Notes under the pieces: generated by a model | What the model was told of the DNA's origin: nothing | Databases searched by the model: none | What the model saw: the letters and a program-made list of their open reading frames with translations, nothing else | Assembly (NCBI GenBank): GCA_024763115.1 | Contig: JANTGB010000107.1 | Span: 1-7,288 of the forward strand | Direction: 5' to 3' | Source: Desulfobulbaceae bacterium | GTDB lineage: Bacteria; Desulfobacterota; Desulfobulbia; Desulfobulbales; SURF-16 | Length of the DNA: 7,288 nt | Shown: in pieces, positions 1-4,700 of the stretch | Layout of the letters: each line of letters starts with the position of its first letter | How positions within the stretch are numbered: the stretch's first letter is position 1 | Made by a program: the position numbers and the translations under genes

Positions 1-94
1 TGCCGGAGATTTTCGTCATCAGACCGGTGCCGCGTATTAGTCATACGTAAACCGGGCTGATGGCGGAAATATGCGGTGCCCTGTGAGCAGTTAC
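1..94 (+). repeat. Palindromic intergenic repeat, left copy (78-nt hairpin plus conserved tail)
   Basis: This segment matches the reverse complement of 7195-7288 at 84 of 94 positions, and weaker similarity continues to about 105. Positions 1-78 form one long imperfect hairpin. An outer stem pairs 1-22 with 57-78, an inner stem pairs 24-28 with 51-55, and a tip stem pairs CGTAT (33-37) with ATACG (43-47) around the loop TAGTC. The tail 79-94 lies outside the hairpin and is identical in both copies, so the repeat unit is larger than the stem. Several G-T oppositions (2/77, 13/66, 16/63) would be G-U wobbles in RNA or ssDNA of this strand but mismatches on the other, hence the + assignment. No transposase or known repeat family is recognised. 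REP-like, MITE-like or structured-RNA origins remain open. Confidence 0.9.
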
Positions 95-103
95 AAAATG
101 ACT

Positions 104-119
104 TTTTACGAGACCATCA
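104..119 (+). repeat. Solo terminal module TTTTACGAGACCATCA
   Basis: This 16-mer differs by one base from the right terminus of the internal palindromic element at 4658-4673 (TTTTACGAAACCATCA). It lies just after the left end repeat and directly before the first ATG of the gspJ frame. No opposite terminus is seen nearby. It could be the end of a truncated element, or a terminal module shared by a larger repeat that includes positions 1-94. One mismatch in 16 makes a chance match unlikely. Confidence 0.65.
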
Positions 120-122
120 TTA

Positions 123-749
123 ATGATTGGTAACAATTTACGGAAGTTAAATTTTTATGGCTTTTCAGATCACAATTATTCCGTCTCTATTGCAGGAAAT
201 GACCGGAGACGGCAGCTGAAAATACCTGAGTCGGGTTTTACCCTGTTTGAATTGCTGGTGGCGGTTCTGCTGCTGGCCATGATTTCGGCCATGATTTATT
301 CGGTTTTAAATGTCGGAATCAAGTTTGCGGATCAGGGTGAAAAAAAAATTCTCACCATGGAGCGCAGGCTGAGCCTGGTTGATTTGCTTCAACGTCAGGT
401 TAAAAGCGCCTGGTACGATGAAACAAGGAGAAAGGCTGTAATTTCCAGCAGAGATAATGTCTTTCGCCTGGTTACCCGTTGCCCGTTTTCTTATCCTTTT
501 GCCGGGCTGGTGTTGGCTTTTTATCGCTTTGATCCGGCTGAGGGAACGGTATATTATCTGGAAAAAAGAGATTTTTATAACAGTGATTATGATGAGGAGT
601 ATGTACCTGATTTTGATGAGATGCGGGAGCTGCTTAAGGATGTAGCCTCTTTTGCCCTTGACTATGATGAGGAAAACGGAGTTGTAAAACTTGAGTTTGC
701 TGAACGGGAATATGAATTTTTGCCCTGGTGTCGGGAAAAAAATGAATAA
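123..749 (+). CDS. gspJ: Type II secretion minor pseudopilin GspJ
   Basis: This is a minor pseudopilin of the T2SS pseudopilus tip, which assembles with GspI and GspK in the inner membrane and periplasm. The class III (type IV) prepilin signal is clear: cleavage after Gly38 in ESG|FTLFELLVA, with Glu at mature position +5 and a hydrophobic helix at about residues 39-60. An amphipathic region (about 60-95) and a beta-rich periplasmic domain follow. Assignment to GspJ rather than GspH rests on overall length, the helix pattern and the position next to gspI and gspK. From ATG 123 the leader is 38 residues, far longer than the usual 5-10, and that ATG has no Shine-Dalgarno and abuts a repeat. An in-frame CTG at 216 would give a 7-residue leader and has GGAG at 205-208 with 7-nt spacing, but CTG starts are rare. 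No ATG, GTG or TTG lies between them. The last 8 nt overlap gspI. Confidence 0.85.
   Translation: MIGNNLRKLNFYGFSDHNYSVSIAGNDRRRQLKIPESGFTLFELLVAVLLLAMISAMIYSVLNVGIKFADQGEKKILTMERRLSLVDLLQRQVKSAWYDETRRKAVISSRDNVFRLVTRCPFSYPFAGLVLAFYRFDPAEGTVYYLEKRDFYNSDYDEEYVPDFDEMRELLKDVASFALDYDEENGVVKLEFAEREYEFLPWCREKNE
205..208 (+). promoter_or_regulatory. Candidate Shine-Dalgarno for an alternative gspJ start
   Basis: GGAG lies 7 nt before an in-frame CTG (216-218). Starting there would give the leader (M)KIPESG ahead of the prepilin cleavage site, a normal length for this family. The upstream ATG at 123 has no comparable ribosome-binding site. Use of a CTG initiator is inferred only. Confidence 0.35.
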
Positions 750-1050
750 TCGAGGTTTTACCCTGATAGAGGTTCTTGCCGCAGTAGTGATTCTCGGTCT
801 GGCTTATGTGGCGGCTCTGCAAAGTTTTTCTCTATCCCTGAAAAATATCCATCGGCTGGAGGTAAAGAGAAACCAAATTGTCGACAGCCTCCTAGCTTTT
901 GAGGAAATAAGCCGTTTTATCAGTAATAGTAATGACGAAGACGAAAAAATTGAGGGCACGATTTTTTTAGAAGGGCACAGGTATAATCTGCTTGTCGTTA
1001 CCGATGAGGCAAGCGATTTGACAACGTTGATCATGGAACGTTCTTTATAG
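742..1050 (+). CDS. gspI: Type II secretion minor pseudopilin GspI
   Basis: This short minor pseudopilin (102 aa) nucleates the pseudopilus tip complex with GspJ and GspK. The N-terminus reads MNNRG|FTLIEVLAAVVILGLAY: a 5-residue basic leader, cleavage after Gly5, Glu at mature +5, and a hydrophobic helix of about 20 residues. Small size, alanine-rich helix and a short beta-rich C-terminus fit GspI (usually about 110-130 aa). The start was set at 742 rather than an upstream in-frame ATG (691), because it gives a normal leader, has GGGA at 733-736 with 5-nt spacing, and overlaps the gspJ stop by only 8 nt, which suggests translational coupling. The gene order J then I is the reverse of the usual I-J. 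GspH is the main alternative identity, but the short length favours GspI. Confidence 0.85.
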   Translation: MNNRGFTLIEVLAAVVILGLAYVAALQSFSLSLKNIHRLEVKRNQIVDSLLAFEEISRFISNSNDEDEKIEGTIFLEGHRYNLLVVTDEASDLTTLIMERSL

Positions 1051-1057
1051 GTTTTTT

Positions 1058-2005
1058 ATGAATCGCCAGCAGCCGCGAGCCGGAGAACAGGGTTTTGCCC
1101 TGGTCGTAGTGATCATGGTCATGCTGCTGATAAGTTTTCTGGCCGCTGAACTGACTTTATCGGTGCGGGCTGATCAGCAGATAGCCTTTCACGCTAAAGC
1201 TAGGGCCGCCGGGATTTGTCTGGCCGGCGGTGGCGTAAACATGGCTATTTTTCATTTGCTTGATAAACCGGCAGCTGTTATTGAAGGCGATGAGGATTTT
1301 TTTCTGGGGCGAACCTATGAAGAAATTCTGGAAAAGGGCAGAATAAGTTATTATGTCGTCAATGAATCGGGTAAAATCAACCTTAATAAATTTAACCAGA
1401 AGCTTTTTGCTCTTTTTCTCGAATCCATGAATATTGACGAAGAACAGCAGGCCGTTATCAAGGATTCCCTGCTTGACTGGCAGGACAGTAATGATCTGCA
1501 CCGGCTGAACGGGGCGGAAAGTGATTATTATGAAGAACTCGATGACCCCTATATCCCCAGAAACGGTAACATTCAGGATCCGGCGGAATTTTTTCTGATC
1601 AAGGGGACGGAAGCGCTGGCCGGCAGGTTTGTCGCCTCTGATGTTTTTACCGTCCATAACAGGAGTGAGAGTGTAAATTTTAATTCTCTAACCCCCATGA
1701 TGCTTGATTTTCTGACCCAGGGCGATGAAGAAAAAAAAATAGCCTACCGCGAGGCCCGTGATAACCACGAAATCATGACCGCAGCCCAGGCCCGGCAGAT
1801 ATTGGGGGATGAACGGTTTGACGCCTGTTCATCAGCATTGTCATATAAAAAAGACAGCAGTAAAATTTATACTATTGTGTCCAGAGGGGAGCCCGGCCGT
1901 ATGGTTGAGGATGAATTTGTGCCTGAAGGCAGGGCCAGCGAGGTCAGAGCGCTGATTGAACTGCGTGGTGATAATGTCCGCTATCTGGCTTGGCAGGAAA
2001 ACTGA
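1058..2005 (+). CDS. gspK: Type II secretion minor pseudopilin GspK
   Basis: GspK is the largest minor pseudopilin (315 aa here, a normal length) and caps the pseudopilus tip. The prepilin signal has cleavage after Gly12 (QG|FALVVVIMV). Mature position +5 is Val rather than Glu, a known hallmark of GspK/XcpX. A family signature appears at residues 140-158, DWQDSNDLHRLNGAESDYY, followed by a Y-x-P-x-N-G segment and a 'PAEFFLIKG' stretch (about 165-183) typical of the helical insert domain. The C-terminal part (about 255-305) is the expected beta-rich region. The gene starts 7 nt after gspI; no good Shine-Dalgarno is seen before ATG 1058, so coupling to gspI translation is likely. A run of nine A (1731-1739) lies inside the gene with the frame intact. 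Confidence 0.95.
   Translation: MNRQQPRAGEQGFALVVVIMVMLLISFLAAELTLSVRADQQIAFHAKARAAGICLAGGGVNMAIFHLLDKPAAVIEGDEDFFLGRTYEEILEKGRISYYVVNESGKINLNKFNQKLFALFLESMNIDEEQQAVIKDSLLDWQDSNDLHRLNGAESDYYEELDDPYIPRNGNIQDPAEFFLIKGTEALAGRFVASDVFTVHNRSESVNFNSLTPMMLDFLTQGDEEKKIAYREARDNHEIMTAAQARQILGDERFDACSSALSYKKDSSKIYTIVSRGEPGRMVEDEFVPEGRASEVRALIELRGDNVRYLAWQEN
1995..1998 (+). promoter_or_regulatory. Shine-Dalgarno supporting the TTG start of gspL
   Basis: AGGA lies 9 nt before TTG 2008, inside the 3' end of gspK. It favours TTG 2008 over the earlier in-frame TTG 1990, which would overlap gspK by 16 nt and lacks such a site. Confidence 0.55.
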
Positions 2006-2007
2006 TC

Positions 2008-3135
2008 TTGAAAAATATTATTGAAATAATTATCAGCCGGGATGAGGCTGTTATCTGCTGCAAGGGTCTGCAATCTACAACTCAGGCATTGGCCGGCGGC
2101 CTTGGTAAGCAGGTTGCCGCCTTTTGCGCTGAGCATGGTCTTTCCGCCACAGAGGCGGTTTTTTATCTGGCCGAAGAGCTCCTTTTTTTTAAACGGTTTC
2201 ATCTTCCATCCCAGACCGCCAATATCAGGGAGGCTGTGGAACTCCAGCGTGATCTGCTGCTGCCCTTTGCTGATGATTGTCTTTATGCCTTTACCTCGGA
2301 ACGGAGCAAAGACGGCTATGAGATTCGGCTTTACGCCGCAGTCCGCCGGAATATTGAAGAAGCAGTGGTTGATGTTAAGGACGCGGGTTTTCGCCTGTTG
2401 GGAATTTTCCCGGAATCCCAGCGTTATGTCGGCAGTGAACTGAAGAAAACCGACTGGAGCCTGCTCATGGGAGGGGTATCTCCCAAACTTATCTGTTTTG
2501 CCGGGGACAAGGTTAAGGACAGGTTGCTCTGCCGAAGTGAGCTCAACCCGGCTGAAGCCATAGCCCTGTGCGGCACGGAAATAATTTTTGCGGTTAACCT
2601 TGAAGAAGGCAGTGAGTTTTCCCAGGCTTTTCCTCAGCCTCCGCCGGGCAGGGGCCGCTTTAATCTTTTGCCGTCCTCCTATCGGCGGCCTGATTTTTTT
2701 CGTATGGCCCTGGTCGGCCTGGTAATATTGAATCTTGTCGCCCTTGTTGGGGTGGGAGCCGGTAAAATATATCAGATCAGTAAGACGGGCAGGCAATTGG
2801 ATAACGAAATAGCCGAAATTATGCCCAAAATCAAACAAACGGAAAAATTACGGATTAAGGAGAAAAAGCTGCTGAAGAATGAAGAACGACTGAAAAGACT
2901 CGGCAATAATTTTGATTTAATTTCCTTTCTGGCTCGTCTGACTAAAACTCTGCCGGACACGGCTTATCTTGATCAGCTCCGGCTGGATCAGAAAACCGGG
3001 GCAATAAATATTCAGGGCTATACTGAAGATATTGCCGGTCTGACCAAAAAAATGCAGGGACTTGGCGATGCCAAGCTGAAATCCACCAGGCGCAGGAAAA
3101 ACAAGACTTATTTTCATGTGGAGATCAGTCCATGA
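2008..3135 (+). CDS. gspL: Type II secretion assembly-platform protein GspL (PilM/PilN-like)
   Basis: GspL is a bitopic inner-membrane protein that recruits the GspE ATPase and pairs with GspM. From TTG 2008 it is 375 aa, a normal length. Residues 1 to about 205 form the cytoplasmic region, corresponding to the actin-like (PilM-related) domain. A PilN-like motif, FNLLPSSYR, lies at about 218-226 just before a single transmembrane helix (about 233-252). A charged coiled-coil segment follows (about 257-300), then a periplasmic ferredoxin-like domain (about 302-375). The start was chosen because AGGA is well placed and TTG 2008 lies 2 nt after the gspK stop; TTG 1990 would add 6 residues. The gene overlaps gspM by 4 nt (ATGA). 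Family assignment rests on architecture and context, since GspL sequences diverge strongly. Confidence 0.87.
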   Translation: MKNIIEIIISRDEAVICCKGLQSTTQALAGGLGKQVAAFCAEHGLSATEAVFYLAEELLFFKRFHLPSQTANIREAVELQRDLLLPFADDCLYAFTSERSKDGYEIRLYAAVRRNIEEAVVDVKDAGFRLLGIFPESQRYVGSELKKTDWSLLMGGVSPKLICFAGDKVKDRLLCRSELNPAEAIALCGTEIIFAVNLEEGSEFSQAFPQPPPGRGRFNLLPSSYRRPDFFRMALVGLVILNLVALVGVGAGKIYQISKTGRQLDNEIAEIMPKIKQTEKLRIKEKKLLKNEERLKRLGNNFDLISFLARLTKTLPDTAYLDQLRLDQKTGAINIQGYTEDIAGLTKKMQGLGDAKLKSTRRRKNKTYFHVEISP

Positions 3136-3689
3136 GTTTTTTGGATTTTATCGGCCGGATTGACCGTAAAAAATTGCTTCTCGTGATCGGCGTTGTCCTG
3201 CTGCTGTTAAATATCGGCCGCCTGGCCCGCAGCTATTATATTGATCGGAAAGAGGAAGTAAATAGTCAAATCAATCTGCTGGCTCAATATAAACAGGCAG
3301 CGGCCCGGTTGCCTGATTTGCAGAAGCGGGTTAAACAGCTGGAGAAAAAAAATCAGCAGTTTGCTAAGTTTTATTTTATCGGTTCAACGGAAGAAGAAAT
3401 TTCATCCGCCATGCAGATTGAGTTGCAGAAAAAAGTTTCAAGCGTCGGTCTTGAACCTGAGTCCATCCGGCCGATAAGAAGAGGAAGCAAGTCCGGCTCT
3501 TCTGAGGAAATTGTGATCAAGATGCGGTTGAACGGAAATCTTGATCAGTTTGTTGATTTTCTGGTTTCTCTTTACGGGTCAAAAAAGTTTTTCAAAATGG
3601 AAAGCTTTACCATTAAACCGGCTAAAGCGGATAAGTTGAAAATTTTTCTCGAATTTAAAGGCTTTTATCATCTGGAGCGGAAAAGTTGA
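3132..3689 (+). CDS. gspM: Type II secretion assembly-platform protein GspM (PilO-like)
   Basis: GspM is a small bitopic inner-membrane protein that dimerises with GspL. The 185-aa product has a short basic cytoplasmic N-terminus, one transmembrane helix (about 14-28), a coiled-coil region rich in K, Q and E (about 40-82), and a periplasmic ferredoxin-like domain (about 88-182) resembling PilO. Length and layout match GspM/PilO. Translation is coupled to gspL by an ATGA overlap, with GGAG at 3120-3123 spaced 8 nt from the ATG. Position directly after gspL supports the name more strongly than any single motif, because this family has few invariant residues. Confidence 0.85.
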   Translation: MSFLDFIGRIDRKKLLLVIGVVLLLLNIGRLARSYYIDRKEEVNSQINLLAQYKQAAARLPDLQKRVKQLEKKNQQFAKFYFIGSTEEEISSAMQIELQKKVSSVGLEPESIRPIRRGSKSGSSEEIVIKMRLNGNLDQFVDFLVSLYGSKKFFKMESFTIKPAKADKLKIFLEFKGFYHLERKS

Positions 3690-3696
3690 GGCGGCT

Positions 3697-4545
3697 ATGC
3701 TGATAAAAAGTATCATGGCCTTGAGTTTAATCATCTCTTTTGTCCTGTTGGTCGGTGTCGGCTTTCAGTCGCCTGTGGCTCTGCAAGGCACGACGGATGT
3801 GGCTAAGGTTAAGGATAAAAAAACAGCGGATCGAGCCTGGGGGGAGGTCAAACTTTATCCTGCCGTTCCCCGGTCATTGCCTGATTTTTACAATGGTTAT
3901 CTGTTTAATGAAGAGCGGCTGCTGATTCCGGAAGAGGATATAAAAGAAGAGGAGGGTAGTGAGGCTCATCAGGGAATCCGGGTTAATATGGATGAAGTTA
4001 CATATGTCGGCTCCCTGATAATAGGTGATACCCGCAAGGGATTAATTTCTTTTCCCAATAAACCGCAGCCTGTTAAGTCGGCAAGATCTAAAACCGCGCA
4101 GAGAAGTAGAAAAAAAGTTGCGAGAAGGGTAATAAAAAAACGAAATTATGCCCAGGTGCTTGTTGGTGAGACATTCAGCGACTATAAAGTGGTTGCGGTG
4201 GAAAGTGACAGGATAGAATTTTCCAAGAGCGGCAAGACAATTGTCAAACAACTTTACGATCCGGACAAGAAACGTTTAACCCTGCCTAAGATTGCCGGTA
4301 CGCTGAAAAAAAGAAGTACGATAAATAAAAGTGCCGTCAAAAAAAAGAAAGCAGTTGTTTTGAAAAGAAAACGGGTAAAAATCGGTACTACTGAAGATGA
4401 TTATATTGATCTGGAACATGGTTTTCCTCCGCCTGACCTTAGCTCGGATTCCCGCCCTCCGATAAGGAATAAGGGCGTTATTGATAACAGTAACTCAGCG
4501 ACGAAAAAACCGGCAATTTCAATTTTGCCTAAACCCAAATTATGA
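3697..4545 (+). CDS. GspC/PilP-like inner-membrane to secretin linker with basic insertions
   Basis: This 282-aa protein has an N-terminal transmembrane anchor (about 4-24) without a lipobox. It also has an HR-type (homology region) domain split in two. The first half includes VTYVGSLIIG and GLISF (about 101-119); the second includes YAQVLVGETFSDYKVVAVESDRIEFSKSGK (first 'YAQVLVGETF' at 151-160), to about residue 188. That pattern is shared by GspC and PilP, which contact the N0 domain of the secretin. A Lys/Arg/Ser-rich insertion (about 121-150) interrupts the domain, and a further basic stretch (about 203-228) leads into a Pro/Ser-rich, probably disordered tail. No PDZ domain or C-terminal coiled coil is seen. 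The place before gspD matches pilP before pilQ. GAGG at 3688-3691 precedes ATG 3697 by 5 nt. The stop codon forms the first three bases of the next repeat. Confidence 0.7.
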   Translation: MLIKSIMALSLIISFVLLVGVGFQSPVALQGTTDVAKVKDKKTADRAWGEVKLYPAVPRSLPDFYNGYLFNEERLLIPEEDIKEEEGSEAHQGIRVNMDEVTYVGSLIIGDTRKGLISFPNKPQPVKSARSKTAQRSRKKVARRVIKKRNYAQVLVGETFSDYKVVAVESDRIEFSKSGKTIVKQLYDPDKKRLTLPKIAGTLKKRSTINKSAVKKKKAVVLKRKRVKIGTTEDDYIDLEHGFPPPDLSSDSRPPIRNKGVIDNSNSATKKPAISILPKPKL

Positions 4546-4673
4546 TGAACTCGTAAAAAATCTTAACTCGCCATGAAGCTCAGGAAGAGCATGAAGTTAA
4601 CCTGCCGATTTCAAGTTTTTTTCTTCTTGTCCTTCATGCGCTTCATGATAAAACAGGTTTTACGAAACCATCA
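4543..4673. repeat. 131-bp palindromic MITE-like element
   Basis: The termini are imperfect inverted repeats: TGATGAACTCGTAAAA (4543-4558) against the complement of TTTTACGAAACCATCA (4658-4673), 13 of 16 matching. A second inverted pair lies inside: 4571-4596 and 4623-4648 match at 20 of 26 positions. Each inner arm consists of three 9-bp units, CATGAAGCT/CAGGAAGAG/CATGAAGTT (4572-4598) and CTTCTTGTC/CTTCATGCG/CTTCATGAT (4623-4649). ATTA flanks both ends (4539-4542 and 4674-4677), a possible target duplication, although a 4-bp AT-rich match is weak. A T7 run (4616-4622) lies in the loop but follows no stable short stem, so it is not a clear terminator. The element supplies the stop codon of the upstream gene and fills most of the only long gap in the operon. 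Confidence 0.8.
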
Positions 4674-4675
4674 AT

Positions 4676-4681
4676 TATAAT
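4676..4681 (+). promoter_or_regulatory. Candidate -10 box upstream of gspD
   Basis: A perfect TATAAT lies 3 bases beyond the right terminus of the palindromic element. Transcription would begin near 4688 and leave a leader of about 12 nt before ATG 4701. No convincing -35 hexamer is seen at 16-18 bp spacing, and no extended -10 TG. It could restart transcription of gspD after the inserted element, but the sequence is AT-rich and the match may be chance. Confidence 0.3.
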
Positions 4682-4688
4682 GCCTCCA

Positions 4689-4694
4689 GCGGGA
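4689..4694 (+). promoter_or_regulatory. Shine-Dalgarno deciding the gspD start
   Basis: GCGGGA lies 6 nt before ATG 4701. The upstream in-frame ATG (4680) has no purine-rich site and sits against the repeat element. Starting at 4701 also gives a clean lipoprotein signal peptide. Confidence 0.5.
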
Positions 4695-4700
4695 AATTTT

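Noticed and set aside
1..94. Integron attC-like site
   Set aside because: The length and fold resemble attC, but the required RYYYAAC and GTTRRRY core sites are not present at the ends, and no integrase or cassette layout is seen.
691..741. Upstream in-frame start for gspI at 691
   Set aside because: It would add 17 residues ahead of a normal 5-residue prepilin leader and overlap gspJ by 59 nt, whereas ATG 742 has a ribosome-binding site and a short overlap.
1981..2838. Long minus-strand reading frame opposite gspL
   Set aside because: It lies antisense to the well-supported gspL, has no recognisable domain, and is rich in Lys, Arg and Gly as expected for a shadow frame.
4572..4649. CRISPR-like or tandem repeat array
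   Set aside because: The 9-bp units number only three per arm, are imperfect and have no spacers; they belong to one palindrome.
4543..4673. Rho-independent terminator between the GspC/PilP-like gene and gspD
   Set aside because: The T7 run at 4616-4622 lies in the loop of the large palindrome and follows no compact GC-rich stem. The long imperfect arms fit a mobile repeat better.
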